This document shows positions 1 to 10,400 of a DNA stretch of 64,000 nt, in pieces. Position 1 is the stretch's first letter. Each line of letters opens with the position of its first letter. The notes below the pieces were generated by a model that made no database searches, was not told where the DNA came from, and saw nothing but the letters and a program-made list of their open reading frames with translations. The stretch is from contig NZ_WNLP01000001.1 in assembly GCF_009727065.1 (NCBI RefSeq), forward strand, positions 62,001-126,000. The letters run 5' to 3'. The position numbers were made by a program, and so were the translations under genes. Origin of the DNA: Bifidobacterium canis (GTDB taxonomy: Bacteria > Actinomycetota > Actinomycetes > Actinomycetales > Bifidobacteriaceae).

Positions 1-1
1 C

Positions 2-508
2 GGAGACAAAGTGAACATCGAGATGTCTGGCGGCGTGCGTGATGACGCATCCCTTGACGCTGCGCTTGAAGCCGGTGCCGCACGAGTCAACATCGGCACA
101 GCCGCGCTCGAGAACCCAGAGTGGACGGCGAACGTGATCGCCAAGTATGGCAGCAAGGTGGCTGTGGGACTCGACGTGCGCGGGCATACGCTCGCCGCAC
201 GCGGATGGGTCAAAGAAGGCGGCGACCTGTTCGAGACGATGAAGTTCCTCAACGATGCCGGCTGCTCGCGCTACGTGGTCACCGATGTGACGCGTGACGG
301 CATGATGAGCGGCCCGAACATCGATTTGCTGCGTGAAGTCGCCGAACGCACCGATGCCAAGGTCACCGCATCCGGTGGCATCTCCAAGCTCGACGACCTG
401 CGTGCCATCAAAACGCTCGCCGATCTCGGTGTGGACTCGGCAATCCTCGGCAAATCACTGTATGCCGGCGCGTTCACGCTGCAGGAAGCCCTCGAAGTAG
501 CCAAGTAA
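2..508 (+). CDS. priA: PriA, bifunctional HisA/TrpF isomerase (C-terminal part; 5' end outside window)
   Basis: Cytoplasmic (beta/alpha)8-barrel isomerase. It converts ProFAR to PRFAR in histidine synthesis and, in actinobacteria, usually also acts as phosphoribosylanthranilate isomerase for tryptophan. The reading frame is open from base 2 and the N-terminal third is missing. Visible family motifs are ELSGG-type strand 'EMSGGVRDD', the catalytic Asp region '[14 protein letters not shown]', and the phosphate-binding '[11 protein letters not shown]' and '[16 protein letters not shown]'. It converges on the DUF2252 gene with only 9 bp between the stop codons. Dual HisA/TrpF activity is inferred from the phylum, not read from this fragment. 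Confidence 0.9.
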   Translation, partial: GDKVNIEMSGGVRDDASLDAALEAGAARVNIGTAALENPEWTANVIAKYGSKVAVGLDVRGHTLAARGWVKEGGDLFETMKFLNDAGCSRYVVTDVTRDGMMSGPNIDLLREVAERTDAKVTASGGISKLDDLRAIKTLADLGVDSAILGKSLYAGAFTLQEALEVAK

Positions 509-517
509 ACTGAGCGG

Positions 518-1963
518 TTATGCGCAGGGGAGTTCGCCGGATTTGATAAGCGAATCGAAGAGCTCATAGTCATCTTCGTTCTGATCGGCGTACGAATCCG
601 CGAAACTCGTCATCGCAGTCTCGAACTCATCGGTGTCGCCGAGGTAACCGGAGATGGCGAGACTGTCACCACTGCGGGCATGTGCGTGCGCCAAGCACCA
701 CGCGCACAGCGAACCCAAGTTGCTCAACGAATCGGCGTGCAGCGTGTCCAAGTCGATGGAACCCTTGCCGTTCCACAACTGGCGCACGTAATAATCGCGC
801 GGCAAGCCATCACTGGCGACGAACTGCGCCCAGCCGAGCAGAATATCGGCTGTGGATTGCACGAGTTTCTGCCCTTGGATCACGCGTTCGCCATGCGTCG
901 CATACCCTGAGCAGCCAACGTATTTCGCGAGTACGCTCGCCACGGCTTCCTTCATCTGCAGAATAAGCGGGTCGTCGATGTCACGCCCGATGAACGCGCT
1001 CACCCAGCAGCGCGTACCCACCGAGCCGACGCCGACCACTTTGCGCGCGGTGTCTTGGTAATGGTATTGCTCGAGCACGTGCCTGCGGTCTTCATACAGC
1101 GAATCGCGGTAAGTGTCGAACAGCTGCTGCAGTCGGGAGCGCAAAGCGTCGATGTCTTCATACCCCTCCAGCTCGTTGATCTGCACGAGTTCAGGCGGGT
1201 CGGACTTGAACCGCAGCCTGTTGCCGTCCAAATAGGTGAGCTTGTTCGCCGCCTTCTTCGAATCCTTTGAACGCGCTTTCTCAATGGCGCCGTGCAGTGT
1301 GCGCGACGGCTTGGCCTTCAGCTTCTTTTCGAGGAAGTCGAGCCTATCTTCCACGTCGAAGTGCGTGTACCACGTGTCGAGGAAGCCCATCTGCGAAAAC
1401 TCATGAAGTGTTTCACGGTACTGTTTCACACAACGGTAGACCGCCTCGTGCCGATTCTTCTCCTTGAGACCGATGTTACGGCCGGCAATCTCCACGGAAA
1501 CGGCGAGACGCTTGATGTCCCACTCCCAAGGGCCGGTGGTCGTCTCGTCAAAATCGTTGACGTCGAACACAAGACGTTTCGAAGGGGAGTAGAAGATGCC
1601 GAAGTTGCCGATATGCGCGTCGCCGATGCACTGCACCGGAATGCAAGTGGTGGGCGTGCGCGCCAAGTCGTTGGCCATGATCGCCGCAGTGCCGCGGTAG
1701 AACGTGAACGGGTTCACCCCCATGCGCTTGAAACGAAGTGGAATCAACGATTGCAGGCGTTTGACATTCTGCTGTTCGAGCAGGCCGATCACATCTCGGC
1801 GTTTTGTGCACACGCGCCATACGGCATGCGACGCCAGCGGGAACTTCTCACGCAGTGCGATGCCGGCATTCGTGCGCTCTTCGGGGTCTTTGAGCTCCTT
1901 CCACGCACTCATGTCGAGAATCGGGTGGTCTTCGCTGGACTCTACGAGATTTCCTTCACTCAT
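518..1963 (-). CDS. DUF2252 family protein
   Basis: Protein of 481 residues of the DUF2252 family, which is uncharacterised and has a kinase-like fold with no proven substrate. Supporting motifs are GDAHIGNFG (about 114-122), followed by FDVNDFDET (about 133-141) and PWEWDIKRLA (about 145-154), which resemble the catalytic and metal-binding parts of aminoglycoside-phosphotransferase-like folds. The length is normal for the family. There is no Shine-Dalgarno sequence before the ATG. A TACTGT hexamer on the minus strand (1971-1976) ends 7 nt before the start, which suggests a leaderless mRNA. It is transcribed divergently from glnA. The physiological role is unknown. Confidence 0.8.
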   Translation of the reverse strand: MSEGNLVESSEDHPILDMSAWKELKDPEERTNAGIALREKFPLASHAVWRVCTKRRDVIGLLEQQNVKRLQSLIPLRFKRMGVNPFTFYRGTAAIMANDLARTPTTCIPVQCIGDAHIGNFGIFYSPSKRLVFDVNDFDETTTGPWEWDIKRLAVSVEIAGRNIGLKEKNRHEAVYRCVKQYRETLHEFSQMGFLDTWYTHFDVEDRLDFLEKKLKAKPSRTLHGAIEKARSKDSKKAANKLTYLDGNRLRFKSDPPELVQINELEGYEDIDALRSRLQQLFDTYRDSLYEDRRHVLEQYHYQDTARKVVGVGSVGTRCWVSAFIGRDIDDPLILQMKEAVASVLAKYVGCSGYATHGERVIQGQKLVQSTADILLGWAQFVASDGLPRDYYVRQLWNGKGSIDLDTLHADSLSNLGSLCAWCLAHAHARSGDSLAISGYLGDTDEFETAMTSFADSYADQNEDDYELFDSLIKSGELPCA

Positions 1964-2073
1964 AGTTCACACAGTAGCGCGACGGGGTGCACAGCAGCCA
2001 GCATTGTGAAAAGCGTGTCAATATCTCGTCTGTTAACGTCTTCCGTAACATGTGTTTGGAACGATGGAGTGCT

Positions 2074-3411
2074 ATGGATAAACAACAAGAATTTGCGCTC
2101 CGAACCGTTGAGGAACGCGATGTTCGTTTCATTCGCCTGTGGTTCACGGACGTGCTGGGAACGTTGAAATCGGTGGCGATCGCGCCTGCGGAGTTGGAGG
2201 CGGCGTTCGAAGAGGGCATCGGCTTCGACGGCTCGGCGATCGAAGGCATGACGCGCGTGTCGGAAGACGACATGATCGTCAAACCGGATCCGAGCACCTT
2301 CCAGATTCTGCCGTGGCGAGGCGGTCCACAAGGCACGGCACGCATGTTCTGCGACGTGCTCACGCCGGAAGGCACCCCATCCCTCGCCGATCCACGCCAC
2401 GTGCTGAAGCGCTCGCTTGCCAAGGCGAAAGAAAAGGGATTCACGTTCTACGTGCATCCTGAAATCGAATTCTACTTGTTCGAAAAGCAAGACGATTGGT
2501 CGCAGACCCCTGTGCCGATCGATCAGGGCGGCTACTTCGACCACGTGCCGCGCAGCCCAGGAATGGACTTCCGTCGTGCAACCGTCAACATGCTCGAGCA
2601 AATGGGCATCTCCGTGGAATACTCTCACCACGAAGGCGGCCCCGGCCAGAACGAAATCGACCTGCGCTATGCCGACGCGTTGACGATCGCCGACAACATC
2701 ATGACGTTCCGCACCGTGGTCAAGGAGATCTCGCTGGAACGCGGCATTCACGCCAGCTTCATGCCCAAGCCGCTCGCGGATGCTCCGGGTTCGGGCATGC
2801 ACACCCACCTGAGCCTGTTCGAAGGCGATTCGAATGCCTTCTATGAGGCAGGTCAGGAGTTCAACATGTCGCTGACCGCCCGCCAGTTCGCCGCCGGCAT
2901 TCTGCACCATGCGGCTGAGATTTGCGCGGTCACCGACCAATACGTGAACTCCTACAAGCGCCTGTGGGGAGGCAATGAGGCTCCGAGCTACATCTGCTGG
3001 GGTCACAACAACCGTTCCGCGTTGCTGCGCATCCCGCAATACAAGCCGGGCAAAGGCAATTCGGCACGCATCGAATTCCGTGCGCTCGACCCGGGCGCGA
3101 ACCCGTACCTCGCCTACTCGGTGCTGCTCGCAGCCGGTCTTGACGGAATCGAGCAGAAGATGACGCTGGGCGAGCCGACGAGCGACGACGTGTGGGAGCT
3201 CACCGACGCCGAACGCCAGGCGATGGGCATTCAACCATTGCCGGAATCGCTTGACGAAGCGTTGAAGATCATGGAGAAATCCGACTTCGTGGCCGACGTG
3301 CTCGGCGAACACCTCTTCGAGTTCTTCCTGCGCAACAAGCATCAGGAATGGGAGGAATACCGCAGCCAGGTCACTCCGTTCGAGCTGAAGAAGTATCTCG
3401 CCAAGCTGTGA
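2074..3411 (+). CDS. glnA: Glutamine synthetase, GlnA2-like
   Basis: ATP-dependent ligation of ammonium to glutamate; a type I dodecameric enzyme of 445 residues. It begins DKQQEFALRTVEERDVRF and is very close in pattern to mycobacterial GlnA2. Active-site motifs are visible: GFDGSAIEG, PEIEFYLF, EGGPGQNEIDL, GSGMHTHLSL, NRSALLRIP and RIEFRALDPGANPYL. The region that carries the adenylylated Tyr in GSI-beta enzymes reads DDVWELT here, with no Tyr, so GlnE-type control is unlikely. The ATG at 2074 is chosen because GGAG (2066-2069) precedes it and homology begins there. A strong terminator follows. Confidence 0.93.
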   Translation: MDKQQEFALRTVEERDVRFIRLWFTDVLGTLKSVAIAPAELEAAFEEGIGFDGSAIEGMTRVSEDDMIVKPDPSTFQILPWRGGPQGTARMFCDVLTPEGTPSLADPRHVLKRSLAKAKEKGFTFYVHPEIEFYLFEKQDDWSQTPVPIDQGGYFDHVPRSPGMDFRRATVNMLEQMGISVEYSHHEGGPGQNEIDLRYADALTIADNIMTFRTVVKEISLERGIHASFMPKPLADAPGSGMHTHLSLFEGDSNAFYEAGQEFNMSLTARQFAAGILHHAAEICAVTDQYVNSYKRLWGGNEAPSYICWGHNNRSALLRIPQYKPGKGNSARIEFRALDPGANPYLAYSVLLAAGLDGIEQKMTLGEPTSDDVWELTDAERQAMGIQPLPESLDEALKIMEKSDFVADVLGEHLFEFFLRNKHQEWEEYRSQVTPFELKKYLAKL

Positions 3412-3429
3412 GGGAATAAAGCTCACATC

Positions 3430-3471
3430 AAGATACCCAATATAGAGTTCTATATTGGGTATCTTTTTTAT
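3430..3471 (+). terminator. Rho-independent terminator after glnA
   Basis: Perfect 15-bp stem AAGATACCCAATATA / TATATTGGGTATCTT with loop GAGTTC, followed by a run of T. It ends glnA transcription and marks the start of the AT-rich stretch. Confidence 0.93.
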
Positions 3472-3540
3472 TTATTATTATAAATAAATATATTATTTTA
3501 AAATTCAACAACTGACGTATAAGTGATTGATATCTTTAGT

Positions 3541-3555
3541 AGAGAACAGTTCTCT
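3541..3555. promoter_or_regulatory. Candidate operator of the ABC transporter unit
   Basis: Palindrome AGAGAAC-A-GTTCTCT lying 62 bp before the ABC ATPase start, within an AT-rich (3466-3616) leader. The perfect 7+1+7 symmetry is typical of a dimeric repressor site. No regulator gene is adjacent, so the binding protein is unknown. Confidence 0.45.
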
Positions 3556-3616
3556 CCACTGATAATCTGATTCTACGAACTGGAAATAATAGATAAAACT
3601 TGGAATAAATGAATGC

Positions 3617-4378
3617 GTGGTAGACACAATGATGTGTGCGCACAATGGATCTAGTTTTTGCTTGCAAAAGGTGAGCTATCGGTATGGACATGGTACGCGG
3701 GTGCTGAATGACGTTTCAGCATATATCTCTGCGGGAGCGACTGCGCTCGTGGGGGAGAATGGCGCAGGGAAAACATCATTGATGCGGGTGATGGCTTCGC
3801 TCCTTGCCGTAGACAGTGGCACGGTGGGCGTTGATGGTGTGCCATTGTCGCGTAAGATGATTGGTGAGTATCGGACGCATATTGGTTGGATGCCACAAGA
3901 TATTCCTGTGATATCCGGTTTCACTGTACGTGAGTCTGTGGCCTACCATGCGTGGCTGGGCAAGGTGCCAAGACAACAGTCGGATAAGTGGGTTCAACAG
4001 GCGCTCGCGCAGGTCCATTTGATCGAGCTGGAGGATCGTAAGGCATCCAGCCTATCGGGTGGCCAATTGCGCAGACTCGGTTTGGCGCAAGCATTGGTTC
4101 GCGGTGCAGATTGGCTGTTGCTCGATGAGCCGACTGCTGGACTCGATCCACGTCAGAAACGTTCATTGGCATTGCTGTTGCAGGAACTCCGCGCACATGT
4201 GAATTATGTGATATCCACTCATGACTTCGATTATTTCGAAGAGCTTTTCGACCAAGTTGTAGTGCTGCATGAAGGTCGGATTCTTTGGCAGGGAAGTACT
4301 TCGGATTACCTGAGTATTGCCGGAGGTGCGACGCAGACCGCGGCTTTTGATGCGTTCAATGCCATCCTTGATAGATGA
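3617..4378 (+). CDS. ABC transporter ATP-binding protein
   Basis: Nucleotide-binding subunit of an ABC-2-type exporter, 253 residues. Walker A GENGAGKTS (about 46-54), Q-loop at WMPQD (about 91-95), signature SLSGGQ (about 145-150), Walker B WLLLDEP (about 166-172) and the H-loop in STHDF are all present, so it should hydrolyse ATP. The GTG at 3617 gives the longest frame; ATG at 3629 or 3632 is equally possible and no good ribosome site decides. It overlaps the upstream edge of the next gene's ribosome site, so the three genes are one operon. Base composition is AT-richer than the flanking housekeeping genes, which hints at transfer. Substrate unknown. Confidence 0.9.
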   Translation: MVDTMMCAHNGSSFCLQKVSYRYGHGTRVLNDVSAYISAGATALVGENGAGKTSLMRVMASLLAVDSGTVGVDGVPLSRKMIGEYRTHIGWMPQDIPVISGFTVRESVAYHAWLGKVPRQQSDKWVQQALAQVHLIELEDRKASSLSGGQLRRLGLAQALVRGADWLLLDEPTAGLDPRQKRSLALLLQELRAHVNYVISTHDFDYFEELFDQVVVLHEGRILWQGSTSDYLSIAGGATQTAAFDAFNAILDR

Positions 4379-4388
4379 GGAGTTCGCA

Positions 4389-5705
4389 ATGGATGGTTAT
4401 GCGAACGGTTCTACTCGTACAAAAATCCGTGTGACGCAACTGTTCCCTGCATTGCGCGCAAGATTGTTGCATGTTGCATATGGCATTGCAACGTGTGCGG
4501 TGTTTATATTCTTCTTACTCGCATTTGGACGGCACAATGTGGCGGGCTTAAGCGCGGCCGCATCTTGGGATGCTGCGGTGGAAACCGGCAACACGATGAT
4601 CGCTATTATTGGCCCTATTGTTGCCGGCAAAGCTGCATGGGACATATCGGCTTTGCGAAAGGGGCAAGTGTTCCAATACCCGAATGTTCGTTCACATTGG
4701 CAGATCTTCGGCCGCGCATTGATGCCAATAATGGCATGGGGTATGACGTGCATGGCAGTTATACAGGTTGTATGTGCCAGATATGCCCGCGACTCATTTC
4801 GCATGGCTGACGCCGTTGTGCTGTTGACCGCTGCGCTTATGGTTGTTGGACTGGCATTATTCGGGGCGATGTGCGGCATGGTATTGCAACGGTTGTGGGC
4901 TACGGCGGCGACGATTGCGATTGTCTTTTTCGGACTGCTGTTCCCCAGTGCAGTGCAGCCAATGTGGCTTCGTCACCTGAACGGATATGAAGATGCGATG
5001 GGGATTCCCAACACGATGCTGAGCATACGTGCGGTTTGCGCTCCGGTACTTGTGTATATTGCGCTGATAATATGCTGCATCACAGTGCTAGGTATGACAG
5101 CGCAAAGATCTGCACATGCGATGAACTACTCGATACGCAGACTTGTCGTAGCATTCGCTGCATCCGTTGCGCTGGTGGTTATTGCAGTGTTGTTGGCTCT
5201 ACCGTTTGGCTCCGCTCCTGTTGTCGCACGAGATACATCGACGATATGCGCACAAAGTGGTTCGACGAAGGTGTGCGTTTGGCCGGAACACGAGGAATAT
5301 TTGCCGCAATTGGTTGACGATGTACACAAGTTTGATGAAACATTGTCTGCCGCCGGTATCACTGTCCCCGTCATGGTAAGCGAACGCATTCCAGATAAGG
5401 CGACGATGACCATAAGCGTGAACGATCTATCTGCAGCAGATGAGAGCGGTAGACAGCGCATTCTATTGGATGCGTACACCGATTTTGCGCCGTCTGAAAT
5501 TGATGGTTGTAGCATATCAGAGACTTTGCCGGCGTATCAACAGGCTATTGAGACTTTGAATGAGCGGTTGCAGGCTATGAAAACGGTGCAGAACCTGCAT
5601 CTATGTCAGGCGACGCGTCGAGCATTTCTCGCGCGATCAGTGATGCGCGTGCAGAATGCCAAGCACACGCAGCAAGTTGAGGTGAGCAATGAAACTATGG
5701 TGTAA
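4389..5705 (+). CDS. ABC-2-type membrane protein with C-terminal external domain
   Basis: Probable permease partner of the preceding ATPase, 438 residues. About seven hydrophobic segments occupy residues 25-300. They are followed by a soluble tail of roughly 150 residues, probably outside the cell, with a Cys-rich motif (TICAQSGSTKVCVWPEHEE) that recurs in unclassified actinobacterial ABC permeases. Start ATG 4389 is preceded by GAGGAG (4377-4382), which overlaps the stop codon of the ATPase gene. The last 17 bp overlap the next gene. The architecture resembles small peptide or lantibiotic immunity exporters, but that is only an analogy; no substrate can be assigned. Confidence 0.7.
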   Translation: MDGYANGSTRTKIRVTQLFPALRARLLHVAYGIATCAVFIFFLLAFGRHNVAGLSAAASWDAAVETGNTMIAIIGPIVAGKAAWDISALRKGQVFQYPNVRSHWQIFGRALMPIMAWGMTCMAVIQVVCARYARDSFRMADAVVLLTAALMVVGLALFGAMCGMVLQRLWATAATIAIVFFGLLFPSAVQPMWLRHLNGYEDAMGIPNTMLSIRAVCAPVLVYIALIICCITVLGMTAQRSAHAMNYSIRRLVVAFAASVALVVIAVLLALPFGSAPVVARDTSTICAQSGSTKVCVWPEHEEYLPQLVDDVHKFDETLSAAGITVPVMVSERIPDKATMTISVNDLSAADESGRQRILLDAYTDFAPSEIDGCSISETLPAYQQAIETLNERLQAMKTVQNLHLCQATRRAFLARSVMRVQNAKHTQQVEVSNETMV

Positions 5706-6267
5706 GGCGCATCATGTCTGGTTTGTTTGCATTGCACTTGTAGTGGCGATCATTGCCGAATTGTTTTTCGGCGGATTGCTCATTGGCATGCCTGCTTTTG
5801 TGTATGCCGACACGAATCTAGTATTGTCGCTTATCGCAGCAATGCCGCTCATTGTGGCGATTTCGATATGTTTCGATGGTAATGAGCCGGATGTGGGAGT
5901 TCCCGTGCGCAATACCGTTCTGTTGGATTATGCTGCGTTCGCGATTATTGTGCTGACTCTGGTTGCAGTGGGATTCGCGGCGATTCCGCTCATCGGTTAT
6001 GCAGGAATATGTTCCGCGCTCGCAGTGCTTGGGTGTGGAGCTCTTGGTGTTGTTTGCTCACGGTTGTTTGGGAGAAAAACCGGAGGTGCCATAGGTCCTG
6101 TGTATATCGTGGTATGTTGCGCGGTGGGAACCCCACCTATGCGCGATCCCGCGGCATGGCAGTTCCCTCTGGCCGTCACTCCGACGCTGGCGCAGTTCCT
6201 TGTGGTGCTCGCATTGGTGGTCGTTATGCTGTGGACGCCACCGCATCCGGAGCGCCGTATCGCTTGA
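5689..6267 (+). CDS. Small integral membrane protein of ABC unit
   Basis: Protein of 192 residues made almost entirely of hydrophobic segments (about six), with no recognisable family motif. The ATG at 5689 has the ribosome site GAGGTGAG just upstream and overlaps the preceding permease gene by 17 bp, so translation is probably coupled. It is most likely a second membrane subunit or accessory protein of the exporter encoded by the two genes before it. It converges on hrpA. Function not assigned. Confidence 0.65.
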   Translation: MKLWCKAHHVWFVCIALVVAIIAELFFGGLLIGMPAFVYADTNLVLSLIAAMPLIVAISICFDGNEPDVGVPVRNTVLLDYAAFAIIVLTLVAVGFAAIPLIGYAGICSALAVLGCGALGVVCSRLFGRKTGGAIGPVYIVVCCAVGTPPMRDPAAWQFPLAVTPTLAQFLVVLALVVVMLWTPPHPERRIA

Positions 6268-6299
6268 TTGAATATCGGCTGATGCGGCGCTCCTTGAAT

Positions 6300-9200
6300 C
6301 TATCGAAGGGCCTTTTGGATGCGCTGCACGCTCACCGGGTAGGGGGTGCCGAGCTCCTGCGCCCACAGTGACACATAGAACTCTTCGAGCATCCAGCGTG
6401 CGTGCTGCGCCTTCGCCTCCAATTCGTCATGCTTGGCTCCGGCAGGCTCCTGCTTAGCTTTATCGAGCGCCTTGTCGACGATCTGCTTGGCTTCGTCGGC
6501 CTGCCATGCCCAGCGCACGTCGCGGTTCTTGTCGGTTTTCGCTTTGTTGATGCGCATCAGATCCGCCTGCAGATAGGTCGGCAGGCGGCGGAACGCGTCG
6601 GCAGGGGTTTTGCCGATGAAACCGGGGTAGACGAGCGTGGCGATGTGCTCACGCACCGACTGCAACACCGAGAGCATCGGCAGATCCGCTTTGCCGGACA
6701 CCGCTTTGTCTACCTGCGCATAGTCGCGCAGCACGTTGATCGTGTCTTTCGCCACGTCGTAGACGGCATCCTCGTAGATCTCCTTGACGCCATCGACGGC
6801 AAGGCTCAGTTCCTCGTCGTCATGGAGCTTCGCGATGTTCGGCAGGAGGCGTTTCACCGTTTGCAACTGCATGTCTTCCACCAAATCCTTGGTGGTGGAA
6901 TACGGGGCGGCGGCCAACATGAGCGCTTCGGTGCCGAGCCAGCGTGAGGAGATGCGGTCGGCGGGCAGGCGCAGACGATCCAGTGCGCCGCGCCACAGCA
7001 TCTGTTCGCGGGACTCGCGCGTGGCACCGGCTTTGCGCAGCAGATCGGCCTCGGCAACGACCTGGCCTTTGCTGGCAGCCTGCTGAGCCTTCTTGTGCAC
7101 GATCTTGCGCGCGGAATCCTGCGCCTGCTGAGCAAACTTGCGCTGCAGCTCAACCAGTGATTTGCCGCTCGCCAGCACCACCACGCTGTCCGCATACGAA
7201 CGGTGACGCGGAGCCTTGCGGGGCTTCGGCTTCGGGCGTTCGATCACATAGGTCAAACGCAGGTATGGCGGCAGTTTCTCCATGAGACCGTCAAGCACTT
7301 CGGGGTGAATCTGAGCGCCCACCACCGCGATCGCCGCCTGTGTGAACACATGCGCGAAATCAGGCCAAACGCCGTCATCAGGCGCCTCGGCGGGGTGCTC
7401 CAAATCACCGGAACCAGGGGAGTCGGGGAAGTGGGCGTCGATCCAGTCCTCGATCTTCACGGCGGTGTCAGGAGCCGGAACGAACTGCACGCGCAACGAT
7501 TTCGGCAGCGCCTTGATCATCGCGACGATCAGCTCATGCCGCAATCCAGGCACATTCCACGTGAACTCCGGCGCGCTGATGCGCGACAGCGCGGACAGCG
7601 GAATGTGTATGCTCACGCCGTCAGACACATCATTCGTGTCGTAGATATAGCTCAAGCGCAGCTCGATCACACGTTCGTCAGAGCCCAGCGTGATCCAATG
7701 GTCGGGGAAGTCGCTCATGCTCACCGACTGCTGATCGATCAAGCGGTCGACGTTCGCCGGGTCGAAGGTCAGCAGATCGGGCTGCTTGGCGAACTCGTCC
7801 TTCCACCATTTCGCCAGTTCCGCCACATTCGTGACGGTGTTCGGAATCACGCCGTTATAGAAATCGTAAAGATCCTCGTCACTGACGGTCTGCGCAACCT
7901 GACGCGTGCGGTTCGACTCGTCGCTGGCCTCCTCGATGATCGCACGGTTCGCGTCGATGAACTCGTCGTGTGCGAAGCGCTGCTGAATCTCACCCTCCAC
8001 CAGGCCTTGGCGAATAAGAAAATCGCGGGCTTCCAGCGGGTTGATGCGCCCCCACTGCACGTGCCTGCCTTCGACGATCGGCAAGCCGTAGAGCAGCACC
8101 TTCGATTCGGCGACGGCGGAGCCACGCGACGCCGACCAATGCGGGTTGGCGTAGGTCACGCGCGTCAGATTGCCGGCCAACGGTTCAGCCCACGCAGGGT
8201 CTATCTGCGCGCAGTACCGCGCCCACAGGCGGCTCGTCTGCATGAGTTCGGTGCTCATCACCCAGCTCGGCGTGGTCTTCGACACCACGGAGGCGGGGAA
8301 GATCGCGAAATGCGTGCCGCGCGCGCCCTGATAGTCGTTCTTCGCCATCTTCTGCGCGCGTTTCATCGCACGCGCACGGGCAGCGCCCTTGAGTCCGGCG
8401 AAATCGGACGCCTTCGGCTCATGCACCACTTGCATGCCCATCATCGACAGTAGTCCAGCCAGCATCGACGTGTGAATGCCCTGCGCATCCCACGAGCACG
8501 CCAGCGAATGCGCGGCCTGCTGGTTGATCGGCAGTTCGCGGATCTCACGCGGCGGACGGGAGAGCGGTAACGGGTCGCCCACCTTGAACTTCAGTTCACG
8601 GCACAGTTCACGCAGCTGGGAGACGAGATCCTTCCACTGACGCATGCGCAGAAAATGCATGTATTCGGTTTTGCACAGTTTACGCAGCGCATGGTTGCTC
8701 ATCTCGCCGTCCGCGCCGAACGCACGATCCCAAATATTCAGCGCAGTCAAAAATCACTGGTCGGATCCGCGTAGCGGTTGTGAATGCGGTCGGCCTCCTC
8801 GCGTTTCTCATCAGGTCGTTCACGAGGATCCTGCAAGCTCAGGAACGCGACGATCACCAATACGGCGGCCAGCGTGTTCGGCGTCGTGGAGCGAGCCGCC
8901 TCGATCACCATGCGCCCCAAACGCACGTCGATCGGAATGCGAGCCAGCTGACGGCCGGTATGCGTCAACTGCATCGACCCATGCTTTCGCGTGATCGCAC
9001 GCAACTCGGTCAGCTCGTTGATGCCATCCGACACCGCCTTGATGTCAGGCGGATCGATGAAACCGAAATCGGTGATGTCTTCCGCCGTCTTCGCCACGCC
9101 CACCGACAGCATGTGCAAGACGACTGCACCCAGCGACGTGCGCAGAATCTCAGGTTCGGTGAAACGCGGGCGAGACTCATAGTCTTCACTCGAATACAAG

Positions 9201-10348
9201 CGGATCGCAATGCCGTCGGCGATGCGGCCGCAACGACCGGAACGCTGGTCTGCGCTCGCCTGTGAAATCGGTTCGATCGGCAGCCTCTGCACCTTCGCCT
9301 GCTTCGAATAGCGCGAAATGCGGGCGGTGCCCGGGTCGACCACATATCGGATGCCTGGCACGGTCAACGATGTTTCGGCGACGTTCGTGGCGATCACAAT
9401 GCGCTGATGCGAATGCGATTCGAACACGCGATGCTGTTCCTTCGCGCTCAGGCGGGCGAACAACGGCACGATCTCAATGGCGTCGGGTCTGCGCATATCC
9501 GCCGCACGAGGTCCGAAATGGTGGCGCAACGCCTGCTCGAAGTCGCGAATGTCGCGCTCGCCGGAAGCGAACACCAGAATGTCACGCGGGCCTTGGTCGT
9601 GCGTCGAGAGAATCGCCAGCTCGGTGCAGGCGCGCGCGACGGCGGTGGGCATGTCCATCGCCTCGGCGTCGGGATTCGTGATGTCTTCACCGGCCTCGCC
9701 GTCTGCGAAACCGGGCACGTGCCGCATCAGCGCAGGCGTGCCGCCAAGCGGCTCATAGCAGATCGTCACCGGGTAGGTGCGGCCAGACACCTCGATAACC
9801 GGCACCTTCGTGTGCAATGCGTCTTCGAAATGCTTTTGGAACTTCACCGAGTCGATCGTCGCCGACGTGATGATGAGCTTCAGATCACGGCGTTGCGGCA
9901 GCAGCGCGGTCAAATAGCCGAGCAGAAAGTCGATGTTCAGGCTGCGTTCGTGCGCCTCGTCGATGATGATCGTGTCATAACGGGTCAAATGCGGGTCACG
10001 TTGAATCTGCGCGAGCAGAATGCCATCAGTCACCACGCGCAAACGCGTCTTCGGCGAGCTCTCGTCGGTGAAACGCACCTGATAGCCGATCTCATCGCCC
10101 AAGTGAACGCCCATCTCGTCGGCGATGCGCTCGGCCACAGTGCGCGCCGCCAAGCGGCGGGGCTGCGTGTGCACTATCTGCTTGCCGTGCGAGCCGCGCC
10201 CCAGTTCCAGCAGAATCTTCGGCAGCTGAGTCGTCTTACCCGAGCCGGTCTGCCCGGAGATGATCACCACCTGACTTGAGCGCACAGCGTTCGCGATCGC
10301 CTCGCGCGCCGCACTGACAGGCAGTTGATCGGGATATTCGAATTTCAT
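6300..10348 (-). CDS. hrpA: ATP-dependent RNA helicase HrpA (one frameshift)
   Basis: DEAH-box RNA helicase involved in mRNA processing and ribosome rescue in characterised bacteria. The N-terminal piece (10348-8747) carries Walker A GQTGSGKT (about 32-39), DEAH (about 130-133) and the helicase C domain. The C-terminal piece (8750-6300) carries the HA2/OB and long DUF3418-type region. The pieces are in different frames. At 8749-8753 the minus strand has five T where six would read through SDF-LTALNIW, a junction that matches HrpA of other bacteria. Adding one base gives 1349 residues, the family's normal length. It is therefore one gene with a single-base loss, probably a sequencing error or a recent mutation. 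Confidence 0.9.
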
Positions 10349-10400
10349 AATCTCTTTTCGTCAACAATCTTGTGAACAGCGCAGAACACTGCGCGCGAAC

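Noticed and set aside
1292..2167. Long opposite-strand frames in GC-rich genes (for example 1292-2167, 1960-3426, 7203-8453, 41587-43320)
   Set aside because: They mirror conserved genes and show compositions typical of antisense frames in high-GC DNA.
3609..3623. ATG at 3609 as start of the ABC ATPase
   Set aside because: This frame stops after four codons.
8747..10348. Two separate genes, a short DEAH helicase and a downstream protein
   Set aside because: One added base joins them into a colinear HrpA of normal length; the downstream part has no ribosome site.
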